A stretch of DNA of 64,000 bases from JAABTH01 sp964492615. Lineage in GTDB: Bacteria; Bacillota; Dethiobacteria; DTU022. The notes under the pieces are model-generated. The model made no database searches. It was not told where the DNA came from and saw only the letters and a program-made list of their open reading frames with translations. Shown one piece after another: positions 35,175 through 44,698 of this stretch; positions within the stretch are counted from its first letter, which is position 1; each line of letters opens with the position of its first letter. The stretch lies in assembly GCA_964492615.1 (NCBI GenBank), contig CAZBKZ010000006.1:31542-95541 (forward strand), in the 5' to 3' direction. The position numbers and the translations under genes were made by a program.

Positions 35175-35199
35175 CACAATTGGGGCTAAGTGATAAAAT

Positions 35200-35895
35200 T
35201 TATTCGATCTGCAAGCTCTTTGCAGTTTTTTCATCTTTCACTTCCTGCTGAAGCTTTTTCAGACGTTCTTCTTCCGCCGAACTGTAATAAATAAGGCTCT
35301 GCAGTTCTATAGTCAAATCAGCATTGTGAACATGGACTTCCTTTGGCACTTTTAGTTTAACCGGGGCAAAATTTAAGACCGCCCTGATCCCGTGTTCCGC
35401 CAGCAAGTCCACTATATCCTGGGCTGCCTCGGCAGGAACTGTAATAATTGCTACTTTAATATCATTTTCTTTTATATATTCCGGCGCCGATTCAACAGGG
35501 TAAATATTGATCATGTCAATTTTCTTGCCAATCAGGCGGGGGTCGTGATCAAAAACAGCGACTACATCAACATAGGGATTTTTCACAGAGTTATACCTGG
35601 TCAGGGCAGTACCCAGATTACCGGCCCCGATAACAATGGTCTTAATCTTCTTGTCAAGACCGATGATTTTAACTATCTTTTCCCGAAGATAGGCAGTATT
35701 ATAACCGGCCCCACGAGTGCCAAAAGCCCCGAAATATGCTAAATCCTTACGAATCTGCTCGGCTGTAAAACCCGACTGGCTGCTTAAATCCTTAGAAGAT
35801 ATCATGTCTATTTTTCGTTCAATCAAACGGTCAAGAATGCGAAGATAAATCGGTAGCCTCTTTATAACTGATTTTGAAATAGTTCGATCAGGCAT
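35200..35895 (-). CDS. rex: Redox-sensing transcriptional repressor Rex
   Basis: Senses the NADH/NAD+ ratio and represses fermentation and respiration genes when NADH is low. The 231 residues have an N-terminal winged helix (about 1-80, with SGFTAEQIRKDLAYFG) and a Rossmann fold with IGAGNLGTAL (about 90-99) plus FDHDP (about 114-118). The C-terminal domain-swap helix is followed by a Lys/Glu-rich tail. ATG follows GGAGG. It lies just upstream of the tRNA operon and downstream of a polyprenyl synthase gene. Confidence 0.96.
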   Translation of the reverse strand: MPDRTISKSVIKRLPIYLRILDRLIERKIDMISSKDLSSQSGFTAEQIRKDLAYFGAFGTRGAGYNTAYLREKIVKIIGLDKKIKTIVIGAGNLGTALTRYNSVKNPYVDVVAVFDHDPRLIGKKIDMINIYPVESAPEYIKENDIKVAIITVPAEAAQDIVDLLAEHGIRAVLNFAPVKLKVPKEVHVHNADLTIELQSLIYYSSAEEERLKKLQQEVKDEKTAKSLQIE

Positions 35896-35963
35896 TATTT
35901 TTCCTCCAACATCTTTTAAAATACCATAAGCCAGCAGGCACGTTATACCCTGGTTTCAGCTTT

Positions 35964-36986
35964 CTAACCGCGTCTACTCATTAACTCGCGAGTTATTTCT
36001 TCAAGGACTGACCTTTTTTCGCTGCTTACCTGCATTAACCTACCCAGGTCCCGGATAGCCATATCCGCATAATACCCGGCTTTACTGCGTGTATATTCTA
36101 TTCCACTGCTTTGACAGACTACCGAAGCTGCGTTACAAATTGTTTCTTCACTACTGCATTCATGCTTCATAAAATATTCCAGGATTAATTTCTTCTTACC
36201 TTCGCTCTCGGCAATCGCCCTGATCAGGGGCAGGGTTAAAACCTTATTCTTCAGGTCACCATAAAGTGGTTTTCCTGTTAAGCGATCACTACCTGTATAA
36301 TCGAGAAGATCATCTACCAGTTGAAAAGCTATACCCAGGTTAAAACCAAAGCTGGCCCATATCTTTTGTTGATCGTGATCATCGCCGCCTAACAAGCTTC
36401 CGGCTTCACAACACCCGGCAAAAAATGAAGCGCTCTTTTTGCCGATCCAGCTAAAATAGCGCGCTTCAAGATTCTCTGAACTTATATCGCAAAAAGCCTG
36501 CTCTACTTCCCCTTCGGCCAGTTTCTGCGTCATACCGACAACTATATCCATCAGCTGCCAGTTTTTAATGTCAACTAGTATCTTAAAAACCTGGCTTAGA
36601 ATAAAATCTCCGCTTAATACGGCAATTTTATTATTCCAATGTAGATGTACCGTTTCTTTGCCACGGCGTATCGCTGCCCGATCAATTACATCATCGTGTA
36701 AAAGTGATGCAGTATGCAACAGCTCCAGGGCTGAAGCTACCCCAACCAAAGGAGCTAATTCCAAACCATTACGCTGGGCTGCAACAAGGAACAACGCGGG
36801 ACGAATCCTTTTGCCCCTGCCGTTGATAATATACTCACCAACCATTTTTATTTCCGGACCTGATGATTCCACAACAAGCTTGAGTTGATCTTCCACCAGG
36901 GCCAAATCATTTTCAATTAAGTGCCATTTCTTTGTCAGTTTATTTGCCCCTGTTCCGTTATTGTAGTTATCACCTTTGTTCGACAT
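35964..36986 (-). CDS. Polyprenyl diphosphate synthase
   Basis: Extends allylic diphosphates with isopentenyl diphosphate to make the side chain of menaquinone or a related carrier. The 340 residues show both Asp-rich motifs, HDDVIDRAAIRRG (about 97-109) and QLVDDLLDYTG (about 219-229), and GKRIRPALFL in the N-terminal third. It resembles heptaprenyl synthase component II; no component I gene is adjacent, so chain length is unknown. A quinone product would fit the ccm genes in an organism with electron transport. The ribosome site is AAGGA at long spacing. Confidence 0.9.
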   Translation of the reverse strand: MSNKGDNYNNGTGANKLTKKWHLIENDLALVEDQLKLVVESSGPEIKMVGEYIINGRGKRIRPALFLVAAQRNGLELAPLVGVASALELLHTASLLHDDVIDRAAIRRGKETVHLHWNNKIAVLSGDFILSQVFKILVDIKNWQLMDIVVGMTQKLAEGEVEQAFCDISSENLEARYFSWIGKKSASFFAGCCEAGSLLGGDDHDQQKIWASFGFNLGIAFQLVDDLLDYTGSDRLTGKPLYGDLKNKVLTLPLIRAIAESEGKKKLILEYFMKHECSSEETICNAASVVCQSSGIEYTRSKAGYYADMAIRDLGRLMQVSSEKRSVLEEITRELMSRRG

Positions 36987-37004
36987 TGTACAATAGAAAT
37001 CCTT

Positions 37005-37592
37005 TCAGAGCCGGATACCCTTTTTATTCCCCTCTTTCTGCACAATTAAAAGCTCGGGCGGCCTATTACTGCGATTAATCAGCTTGAAACAGGCAGCACT
37101 GTATTCAGCCGACGGCAGGCCTTCACAAGCAGCAAGCAAACCATCTCTTTCAATAACACCTTGGTCATGCCCCGGGTACATGGTAACTGTTAACAACCCG
37201 CCGGGTTTGATTAACCCCAGCGCCTGTTTGAAACTGGCCAGGGTTGTATTTAGTCTTGTTGCAATGCTGTGATCCCCTCCGGGCAGGTAGCCAAGATTAT
37301 ATATAATTGCCGCTGCCGGCTCTTGAAGATAACTATTCATAAATTCGTGCCCATCTTTGATTAAAGTCACTTGATCAGTCATATCATTCTCTTTCAATCT
37401 TGCCGCTGTAGCAGCCAGCGCTTTCTCTTGTATATCAAAAGAATAAACCTGCCCTGATCGACCTACTTTTTCAGCCAGGTAAAGCGTGTCATAACCATTT
37501 CCCGCTGTTGCATCAACAACACAATCACCTTCACCGATAACTTGGTCCAGGTAAAAATGGGCCATTTTAGCAACCTGGCATAGTTTTAACAT
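37005..37592 (-). CDS. mnmM: tRNA 5-aminomethyl-2-thiouridine methyltransferase MnmM-like (YtqB family)
   Basis: A 195-residue SAM-dependent methyltransferase. The motif-I loop is VVDATAGNGYDTLYLA (about 25-40), followed by FDIQEKAL and the family mark YNLGYLPGGDH (about 99-109). B. subtilis YtqB was shown to be MnmM, which finishes mnm5s2U34 in tRNA; annotation as rRNA methylase is older. ATG follows AGGAGG. Gene order is ylxP-mnmM-polyprenyl synthase-rex. Confidence 0.85.
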   Translation of the reverse strand: MLKLCQVAKMAHFYLDQVIGEGDCVVDATAGNGYDTLYLAEKVGRSGQVYSFDIQEKALAATAARLKENDMTDQVTLIKDGHEFMNSYLQEPAAAIIYNLGYLPGGDHSIATRLNTTLASFKQALGLIKPGGLLTVTMYPGHDQGVIERDGLLAACEGLPSAEYSAACFKLINRSNRPPELLIVQKEGNKKGIRL

Positions 37593-37606
37593 AGCAGGTA
37601 ATCCTC

Positions 37607-37888
37607 CTAGTATCTTTCAAGGCGTGATGATATGATATCAACTTCATTATTCTGTTCCACGTAGCTGAAAATATTTTCCAGCACCTTGTCCGCGCCTGCC
37701 CCATTGTGACATACAACTGCAAGCCCAAGTTCAGAACGCTGCCACAAATCCTGGCTGCCTACCTCTGTAACTGACACATTAAACCTGTTACGCAGCCTCT
37801 GGATAAGGCTTTTCATAACCTGCCGCTTTGATTTCAAAGAAGTTGCGCCGGGAATGTGCAGCTCAAGCAGGCATATCGCCACACGCAT
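37607..37888 (-). CDS. ylxP: DUF503 protein (YlxP family)
   Basis: A 93-residue protein with the DUF503 pattern: an N-terminal CLLELHIPG strand, SLKSKRQVMKSLIQRLRNRFNVSVTEV (written here as two parts: SLKSKRQVMK and RNRFNVSVTEV) and a C-terminal EVDIISSRLERY. In B. subtilis the gene lies in the ribosome-assembly operon next to rbfA; here it is separate. ATG at 37888 is 7 bases behind AGGTG; a GTG three codons earlier is possible. Function unclear. Confidence 0.85.
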   Translation of the reverse strand: MRVAICLLELHIPGATSLKSKRQVMKSLIQRLRNRFNVSVTEVGSQDLWQRSELGLAVVCHNGAGADKVLENIFSYVEQNNEVDIISSRLERY

Positions 37889-37930
37889 AAAATTCACCTA
37901 CCAGCATCTATAATAATAGCATTGAACAAA

Positions 37931-37956
37931 GGGCACAGTTTACTGTGCCCTCTTTT
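37931..37956 (-). terminator. Terminator between the two-component genes and ylxP
   Basis: GGGCACAG (37931-37938) pairs with CTGTGCCC (37943-37950) around TTTA. A TTTGTTC tract follows on the minus strand and TCTTTTT on the plus strand, so it could work in both directions. Confidence 0.78.
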
Positions 37957-37983
37957 TGCATTATCTATAAAGGTTACTATTGA

Positions 37984-38349
37984 TCAAGTAAGATATTTTT
38001 TTAATAAATCCCATAGTTCCTGCGGTTTAAAAGGTTTGGTCATATAGTTGTCTGCACCAAGGTCAACTGCTCTCTGCCGATCTTCTTCTTCTGCTTTTGC
38101 TGTCAAAACAATAATTGGTATGCCCTTAGTTGCCTCATCACTTTTCAACACTTTCAGGACTTCAAAACCGTCTATTTTAGGCAGCAGCAGGTCCAGCAAA
38201 ATTAAATCGGGATGCTGCCTGCTCACGGCATCAAGGGCTTCCTGGCCATCTTCAACAATTTCCACTTCATAGCCTACTGCATCCAGGCAGGTACGAACCC
38301 CCAGGATAACGTTTTTTTCATCTTCAACCAGCAGAATTCGTTTGTTCAT
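37984..38349 (-). CDS. Single-domain response regulator
   Basis: A 121-residue CheY-like receiver with no output domain. The acidic pocket is in VEDEKN, the phosphorylated Asp in LILLDLLLP (about 49-57), the conserved Thr/Ser switch in IVLTAKA and the Lys in YMTKPF. ATG at 38349 follows AAGGAGG and overlaps the kinase stop (TGATG), so the two are coupled. Without a DNA-binding domain it presumably acts through protein contact. Confidence 0.93.
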   Translation of the reverse strand: MNKRILLVEDEKNVILGVRTCLDAVGYEVEIVEDGQEALDAVSRQHPDLILLDLLLPKIDGFEVLKVLKSDEATKGIPIIVLTAKAEEEDRQRAVDLGADNYMTKPFKPQELWDLLKKYLT

Positions 38350-39464
38350 CAATCAACCTCCTTATCCTGATCAGAACCCGGTAAAGTAACTGCTTGCTTA
38401 TCCTGATATACAGGAAAGGTGAAAGTAAATGTAGTCCCTTTACCGACATCACTATCCACCCAAATCTCTCCTCCGTGAGCCATCACAATATCTTTGGCTA
38501 TAGCTAAGCCCAGGCCCACACCTCCAACTCCCGTTCGCCCGGGGCCACTGACCTGGACATACTTGCGAAATATTTTTTCCTGATGCTCTTTTGGAATACC
38601 GCACCCGGTATCCTCAACTGAAAAGAAGAGTCTTTTCCCACGCTGCCTTACCCTTACAGTAATAGTACCCCCCGGGTCAGTGTAACGCATGGCGTTACCA
38701 ACCAGGTTAGTCAACACCCAAACTGATTTATTGAAATCGGCAGCAACAGGAGGAACTTCCGGAGGCAAATTGGTAATCAATTCAATACCCTGGCGTTCAG
38801 CCTGCAGCTTAAGTGGTCGGACTGCCTCCTGTACCAAATCTGTAACGTTTATCGGCTCAGCCTCAACATAAATTGTGCCCGATTCAATCCTGGACAGTTC
38901 CATCAAGTTATCAATCAGGCGGTTTAATCTTTCACAGTCTGAGCCAATAGCTTCCAAAACTTCCTTTCCGCGGGGCGTTAGATCGCCAAGCATACCTTCT
39001 TTTAACATTTCCACACCAACTATTATTGTGGTCAAAGGTGTTCTGAATTCATGCGATACAATCGAAACAAAATCAGTTTTTATTTTTTCCATTTCATGAA
39101 AACGGGTAACATCAGTCATCTGAACCAGGGCACCCCACAGCTCATCCTGGTGGAAAACAGGGTTTATAGCAATTTTAAAGAAAAATCGCTCATCAAGACG
39201 TTTAACCTTGATAGAGGCTTCTTCGTAAGAACATTTCAGGGGGGTTTTCTTTTCAAAAACATCATTAATCAATCCATCAATTTTTTTAATCGAGGTCAAA
39301 TCGGCGATAGGTTTACCTCCGGCCTGTTTAAAACCGGCATTAAAAAAATCCTCCGCTTTTTTATTAAGCCAGACAACATTTTTATTCAGATCAACAATAA
39401 AAACCGGATCGGCCAGGTTGTCAGCAATAGTATCCAAATTAACAGGAGCCGGTAGATTACTCAA
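38349..39464 (-). CDS. Soluble PAS-domain sensor histidine kinase
   Basis: A 371-residue kinase with no membrane helix. In order: PAS (about 10-118), HisKA with phosphorylated His in IVSHEFRTPLT (about 137-147) and HATPase (about 190-358) with N box NLVGNAMRYT, G1 DTGCGIP and G2 GVGLGLAIAK. It would signal to the co-encoded receiver from an internal, possibly redox or ligand, cue. The start is TTG behind AGGTG. Confidence 0.92.
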   Translation of the reverse strand: MSNLPAPVNLDTIADNLADPVFIVDLNKNVVWLNKKAEDFFNAGFKQAGGKPIADLTSIKKIDGLINDVFEKKTPLKCSYEEASIKVKRLDERFFFKIAINPVFHQDELWGALVQMTDVTRFHEMEKIKTDFVSIVSHEFRTPLTTIIVGVEMLKEGMLGDLTPRGKEVLEAIGSDCERLNRLIDNLMELSRIESGTIYVEAEPINVTDLVQEAVRPLKLQAERQGIELITNLPPEVPPVAADFNKSVWVLTNLVGNAMRYTDPGGTITVRVRQRGKRLFFSVEDTGCGIPKEHQEKIFRKYVQVSGPGRTGVGGVGLGLAIAKDIVMAHGGEIWVDSDVGKGTTFTFTFPVYQDKQAVTLPGSDQDKEVD

Positions 39465-39688
39465 ATTTACACCTGCCTTTCTATCAAAACCTTCAGAATA
39501 GTATCATTGATATATTATTTTTCGCCTATTCATTATAACATTATCACCCTTTATTGAAAAGCATCAGCTCCTGAATCTTCCTACCCTGCATATATTATTA
39601 AGATCATGGCCTATTTTTATCTGCTTTTGCAAGTTATATGCTATTATTAATAGACTACCCGAAACCTGATGAGGATTGGAGGATAACT

Positions 39689-40168
39689 ATGCAAGAGATA
39701 ATTGCAATTATTGTTGCTTCAATAATATTCCTGGTAGGTCTTCTCGGCACTCTGCTACCCGTGTTACCTGGGGCGCCCCTGATCTGGACCGGTATGCTCA
39801 TTTACGGTTTTATTGCCGGGTTTGAGAATCTCGGCCCCACATTTCTGATTATCCAGGCCCTGCTTGCAGTTGCGGTCATGGCTGTCGACTATCTTTTTGC
39901 CGCCCTCGGGAGCCGCTATTTCGGAGGGTCAAAAGCTGCCCTCTGGGGTGCTGCGGCCGGTCTCTTCGTCGGCCTTTTCTTCTTTCCATTCGGTTTGTTG
40001 CTTGGACCTTTCGTCGGCGCAACCCTGGCCGATTTGCTTTTCAGACGCAATACCGACCAGGCTGTTAAATCGGGGATTGGAGCTTCGATTGGCTTTTTAA
40101 GCGCTCTACCGATCAAGCTTGTCATTGAAATGATCATGATTATCTGGTTTATAGTTCGAATTATTTGA
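39689..40168 (+). CDS. DUF456 membrane protein
   Basis: A 159-residue, very hydrophobic protein with four or five helices. The family marks are LPVLPGAPLIWTGML near residue 22-36 and the glycine-rich FFPFGLLLGPFVGATLADL (two-part repeat). ATG at 39689 follows GGAGGAT; the longer frame has no site. Function unknown. It stands alone between divergent histidine kinase and acyl-CoA ligase genes. Confidence 0.85.
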   Translation: MQEIIAIIVASIIFLVGLLGTLLPVLPGAPLIWTGMLIYGFIAGFENLGPTFLIIQALLAVAVMAVDYLFAALGSRYFGGSKAALWGAAAGLFVGLFFFPFGLLLGPFVGATLADLLFRRNTDQAVKSGIGASIGFLSALPIKLVIEMIMIIWFIVRII

Positions 40169-40294
40169 TATAGTCTATAATTTGTATATAATTTTACCAC
40201 AAGGCAGGATATTGCAAAAAGAGGGGAGAATAGTATGAAAAGCAATTATATTATAAAAAGCTGATAAAGCATAAAAGGAGGTTCAACTGTTTAG

Positions 40295-41974
40295 ATGGAA
40301 AAAGTATGGCTTAAGAATTACGAACCGGGAGTTCCCCACAGTGTTGATTACCCCCCCATTTCGCTTTACCAGGCTTTTCTGGACGCAGCAGAAAAATATA
40401 GCAACAGACCCGCTGTACACTTCATGGGTCGTGAGCTGGCCTATTCTGAGATTAAAGAAAAAGCAGAAAGCCTGGCAGCAGCCTTAACTGATTTAGGTGT
40501 TAAAAAAGGTGACCGGGTAGCCATTCACCTGCCAAACTGCACCCAGTTTCCAATTGCCTATTTTGCTGCGCTCTCCCTTGGTGCCATTGTAGTGCCCTGT
40601 AACCCGCTATATGTCGCCAGGGAAATGGAATACCAGCTTAAGGATTCCGGCGCAGAAACAATCATCACCTTGACCAGGTTCTATAAAATGATCAAGCAGA
40701 TACAACCAAAAACAAATCTTAAAAATATTGTAGTTTCCAACATCAAAGACTACTTTCCCGGCAAACTGCGCTTCCTTTACACGGTTGTTAAAGAGAAAAA
40801 AGAAGGAGATCGCGTTGACCTGGTTGCTGGAGACCACTCATTTACAGGATTGATAGAACAATACGCCGGCAAAAAACCGCCTGATGTTGATGTTAAACCG
40901 GAAGACAGGTCTCTTTTCCTCTACACAGGCGGGACCACGGGAGTTTCCAAGGGAGCCGTTTTACTGCACAGCAACCTCATAGCGAATATGCTGCAGGTAA
41001 AATCCTGGTGCACTGATTATACTGACGGCAAAGAAACTATCCTTGGTGTTTTACCTTTCTTCCACAGCTATGGGCTTACTACAATTCTAAACCTCGGGCT
41101 TTTAAACGGCGGCAAACTAGTACTGCTGCCCCGTTTTGAACTGGAAACGGTTTTAAAAACCATTGACAAGCAGAAACCTACCCTTTTCCCCGGCGTTCCA
41201 ACTATTTATGTGGCGATCAACAACGCTGCAAACCTTGAAAAATACGATATTAAATCAATCAGGGTTTGCATCAGCGGGGCTGCTCCCCTTCCGGTAGAAG
41301 TTCAACAACAGTTTGAAAAAAACACCGGGGGCAAACTGGTCGAAGGTTATGGTTTATCCGAAACCTCACCTGTAACCCATGCCAACCCAATTTACGGCAA
41401 TCGCAAACCCGGTAGTATCGGACTGCCCATGCCTGATACGGAGTATAAAATTGTTGATGTAGAAACCGGAGAAACCGAACTGCCAATCGGTGAGGTGGGA
41501 GAACTTTGTATTAAGGGACCCCAGGTTATGGAAGGCTATCTGAACATGCCCGATGAAACCGCCAACAGTATCAGGGATGGCTGGTTCTATACCGGTGACA
41601 TAGCGAGAGCAGATGAAGACGGGTATACATATATCGTCGACCGCAAGAAGGATATGGTCATTGCCGGCGGTTTCAATATCTATCCGCGTGACATTGAAGA
41701 AGTCCTCTATACCCACCCGAAGATCATGGAGGCTGCAGTTGCCGGAATCAACGACCCTTATCGCGGCGAAACCCTCAAGGCTTATGTAGTCCTTAAAGAG
41801 GGCGAAACCATGACCGAAGAAGAAGTGGTTGAACACTGTAAGGCTAACCTGGCCGCTTACAAGGTGCCAAAACTGGTCGAGTTCAAGAAAGAGCTGCCGA
41901 AAACCATGGTCGGTAAAGTACTGCGGCGCATGTTGCGCGAAGAAGAAGAAAAGAAAGGGCCTGCTGAAGGTTAA
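40295..41974 (+). CDS. Long-chain fatty acid-CoA ligase (AMP-binding)
   Basis: Activates carboxylic acids as acyl-AMP and then acyl-CoA. The 559 residues carry the P-loop YTGGTTGVSKGA (about 209-220), GYGLSETSP (about 352-360), the GWFYTGD hinge (about 427-433), DRKKDMVIAGGFNIYPRDIEE and the C-terminal catalytic Lys in KTMVGKVLRR. The FadD-like spacing favours medium or long chains, but the acid cannot be read from sequence. ATG follows AAAGGAGG. A strong terminator follows. Confidence 0.9.
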   Translation: MEKVWLKNYEPGVPHSVDYPPISLYQAFLDAAEKYSNRPAVHFMGRELAYSEIKEKAESLAAALTDLGVKKGDRVAIHLPNCTQFPIAYFAALSLGAIVVPCNPLYVAREMEYQLKDSGAETIITLTRFYKMIKQIQPKTNLKNIVVSNIKDYFPGKLRFLYTVVKEKKEGDRVDLVAGDHSFTGLIEQYAGKKPPDVDVKPEDRSLFLYTGGTTGVSKGAVLLHSNLIANMLQVKSWCTDYTDGKETILGVLPFFHSYGLTTILNLGLLNGGKLVLLPRFELETVLKTIDKQKPTLFPGVPTIYVAINNAANLEKYDIKSIRVCISGAAPLPVEVQQQFEKNTGGKLVEGYGLSETSPVTHANPIYGNRKPGSIGLPMPDTEYKIVDVETGETELPIGEVGELCIKGPQVMEGYLNMPDETANSIRDGWFYTGDIARADEDGYTYIVDRKKDMVIAGGFNIYPRDIEEVLYTHPKIMEAAVAGINDPYRGETLKAYVVLKEGETMTEEEVVEHCKANLAAYKVPKLVEFKKELPKTMVGKVLRRMLREEEEKKGPAEG

Positions 41975-42006
41975 ACCTTAATCCGCTCAGTATAAATCGA
42001 AAATGT

Positions 42007-42038
42007 TAAGAAGCGGGTTCATCTGAACCCGCTTCTTA
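42007..42038. terminator. Bidirectional terminator between acyl-CoA ligase and argH
   Basis: A perfect 15-bp stem (TAAGAAGCGGGTTCA with TGAACCCGCTTCTTA) and a 2-base loop. ATTTGG follows on the plus strand and an A/T-rich tract on the minus strand. Confidence 0.78.
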
Positions 42039-42071
42039 TTTGGCAATTTTCGGTATTAAATATTTTTATGT

Positions 42072-43454
42072 TCAATTCTGTTGTTTTAAAGCAGCATGAG
42101 CAAGTTCGAGCTGCTTTTTAACCGCCGTAGGGGCAGTGCCGCCGCGACACTTACGGGCTCCTGCCACCAGGGCCGGATCAAGAAGATCATCAATCTGGTG
42201 GGCCAGAGAATGATGAAACCTGCCCCGGGTTTCAGAATCAATTTCCCTTAGCCTGATTCCCTGCTCCCGGCAGAATGAAATCATCCGACCGATCAGATGG
42301 TGGCCCTCCCTGAATGAAACACCATTGCGAACAAGGTAATCGGCCAGATCCGTTGCACACAGGTAATCATCATCAACAGCTTCTTTCAAGCGATCACGGT
42401 TCACCGACATAGTCTCCAGCATTTCTGCAAAAAGGGGCAATATGGCCTTTACTGTATCGATAGTGTCAAAAAACCCTTCCTTATCTTCCTGCATATCCTT
42501 GTTATAGGCCAGCGGCAGTCCTTTCATTACCGTAAGCATGGCCATCAGGTTACCATATATTCTGCCGCTCTTGGCACGCACAAGTTCAGCCACATCCGGA
42601 TTTTTCTTCTGCGGCATCATGCTGCTGCCAGTAGTATATGCATCATCAAGTTCTATAAAACTGAATTCGGCGGTTGACCAGTAAATAAGTTCTTCACTCA
42701 AACGGCTTAAATGCATGATCAAAATAGAGGCAAATGAGAGAAACTCCAGGATAAAATCACGATCGCTTACAGCATCCATACTGTTCTCATATATAGCATT
42801 AAAGCCAAGCGCATTGGCTACCTGCTCGCGGTCAAGAGGAAAGCCGCTGCCGGCAAGTGCACCGGCGCCCAGGGGCATCAAATCAGCCCGGATCAAAACC
42901 CCTTTAAGGCGTTCGCGGTCACGCTGCAGCATCCAAAAATAAGCAAGCAAGTGATGAGCAAAAAGTACCGGCTGGGCGCGCTGCATGTGGGTATAGCCTG
43001 GTATGAGCAGATCGTCATAACGTTCAGCCAGCTTTAACAGGGTGCCCTGCAGTTTTTCAAGCATCTGCATCATCAACCAACCTTCATCAAGCATATATAG
43101 ATGCATATCCAGAGCAACCTGGTCGTTTCGGCTTCTGCCGGTGTGCAGTTTGCCGCCAACAGGGCCAACTTTTTCGATCAAAGATTTTTCGATGTTCATA
43201 TGAATATCTTCAAAAGCGAGATCATATGTAAAAGAACCATTAATAATCTCCGCCTCGATCTCTTTCAGCCCCTGCACTATTAACTTTGTCTCATCTACAG
43301 TAAGCACGGACTGGCCGGCCAGCATCTCTGCATGGGCAATACTGCCCCTGATGTCATGAAGAGCCAGGCGCCGATCAAAAGTTAAAGATGCGCTGAATTC
43401 AAGAACCGATTCCGCGGTATCTTTTGTAAAACGACCCTGCCAAGGTTTCTTCAG
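42072..43454 (-). CDS. argH: Argininosuccinate lyase, probable CTG start
   Basis: Splits argininosuccinate into arginine and fumarate. Read from ATG 43325 it would be 417 residues and miss the N-terminus; upstream codons continue the family sequence (PWQGRF, then ASLTFDRRLALHDI). An in-frame TAA precedes them and no ATG, GTG or TTG lies between. CTG at 43452-43454 is 8 or so bases behind GGAGGTG and overlaps the argG stop as CTGA, giving 460 residues, the family length. The signature GSSMMPQKKNPD (about 285-296) and catalytic TGRSRNDQ loop are intact. Last gene of the arg operon. Confidence 0.95.
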   Translation of the reverse strand: MKKPWQGRFTKDTAESVLEFSASLTFDRRLALHDIRGSIAHAEMLAGQSVLTVDETKLIVQGLKEIEAEIINGSFTYDLAFEDIHMNIEKSLIEKVGPVGGKLHTGRSRNDQVALDMHLYMLDEGWLMMQMLEKLQGTLLKLAERYDDLLIPGYTHMQRAQPVLFAHHLLAYFWMLQRDRERLKGVLIRADLMPLGAGALAGSGFPLDREQVANALGFNAIYENSMDAVSDRDFILEFLSFASILIMHLSRLSEELIYWSTAEFSFIELDDAYTTGSSMMPQKKNPDVAELVRAKSGRIYGNLMAMLTVMKGLPLAYNKDMQEDKEGFFDTIDTVKAILPLFAEMLETMSVNRDRLKEAVDDDYLCATDLADYLVRNGVSFREGHHLIGRMISFCREQGIRLREIDSETRGRFHHSLAHQIDDLLDPALVAGARKCRGGTAPTAVKKQLELAHAALKQQN

Positions 43455-44686
43455 TTTTTAGTCACCTCCTGTTTAGAATTCTTATTTTTAAAATCCATCA
43501 TGCCTTTAATCATTAAAGGCAGCCCATAAAGATTGATAAACCCCTGGGCATCCTTTTGTTCGAAAAGATCATCCTCTTCAAATGTTACCATACCATGATG
43601 ATAAAGAGTATGCTCAGACTCCCTGCCGGCAATATTAATATTGCCCTTGTATAGTTTTAAGGTGATTGTCCCGGAAACCGGTTCCTGTGTTTTCTCAATA
43701 AATGCCTGCAGCGCCTCGCGCAGGGGGCTGAACCAGAGTCCGTAATAGATCATTTCGGCATACTTTAGGGCCAGGGTTTCCTTATAATGCAGAGTTTCCC
43801 GATCCAAAGTATAATGCTCAAGCTCCCGATGGGCATGCGTCAGAACGGTTCCGCCGGGGGTTTCATAAATACCGCGGGATTTCATGCCGAGCAAACGGTT
43901 TTCAACCATATCAACCCGGCCTACACCGTTACGTCCGGCTATTTCATTAAGTTTTTCCAGCATTGCAACAGGTTCCATGGCATTACCATTAACCATTACC
44001 GGAATACCTTTGCTAAATGTTATGGAAACTGTTTCGGGATCATCGGGCGCCTCAAGAGGATCAACCGTTAACCTAAACATATCACTGTCCGGTTCCTGGT
44101 TCGGGTCCTCCAATATGCCGCCCTCAAAGCTGATATGCCATATGTTGCGGTCTATACTGTACGGTTTTTCCGCAGTTACAGGAATCGGTATATCATGACT
44201 GCATGCATAATTGATACAGTCTGTCCGTGAATGCAGGTTCCATTCCCGCCAGGGAGCTACAATTTTAAGGTAAGGGTTAAGGGCTTTTATGGCAAACTCA
44301 AACCTGACCTGGTCATTACCTTTACCCGTAGCGCCATGGGCAATTGCAGTCGCCCCAACCTTCTCGGCTATCTCTACCAGCCTTTTACCGATTACCGGAC
44401 GGGCAATGGCTGTTCCCAGCAGGTACTTACCCTCATAAACTGCTCCGGACTGGATCATGGGGAAAATATAATCCCTGACCAGTTCATCCCTGATATCCTC
44501 GATAAACACATCAGATGCCCCTGTTTTGAGAGCTTTTTCCTTCAATCCTTCCAGCTCGCCATTACCCTGACCCACATCTGCTGTCATGGCAACAACATCG
44601 TAATCATATGTTTCCTGCAGCCATTTAACAATGACCGATGTGTCCAACCCTCCTGAATATGCCAGTACAACTTTTTCTTTTCCCAT
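43451..44686 (-). CDS. argG: Argininosuccinate synthase
   Basis: Joins citrulline and aspartate with ATP. The 411 residues open with the P-loop VLAYSGGLDTSV and contain AHGATGKGNDQVRFE (about 116-130), SRTDCINYA and SIDRNIWHISFEGG. ATG follows AAGGAGGAG. The stop overlaps the argH start by 3 bases. Confidence 0.97.
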   Translation of the reverse strand: MGKEKVVLAYSGGLDTSVIVKWLQETYDYDVVAMTADVGQGNGELEGLKEKALKTGASDVFIEDIRDELVRDYIFPMIQSGAVYEGKYLLGTAIARPVIGKRLVEIAEKVGATAIAHGATGKGNDQVRFEFAIKALNPYLKIVAPWREWNLHSRTDCINYACSHDIPIPVTAEKPYSIDRNIWHISFEGGILEDPNQEPDSDMFRLTVDPLEAPDDPETVSITFSKGIPVMVNGNAMEPVAMLEKLNEIAGRNGVGRVDMVENRLLGMKSRGIYETPGGTVLTHAHRELEHYTLDRETLHYKETLALKYAEMIYYGLWFSPLREALQAFIEKTQEPVSGTITLKLYKGNINIAGRESEHTLYHHGMVTFEEDDLFEQKDAQGFINLYGLPLMIKGMMDFKNKNSKQEVTKN

Positions 44687-44698
44687 GTTTTCTCCTCC

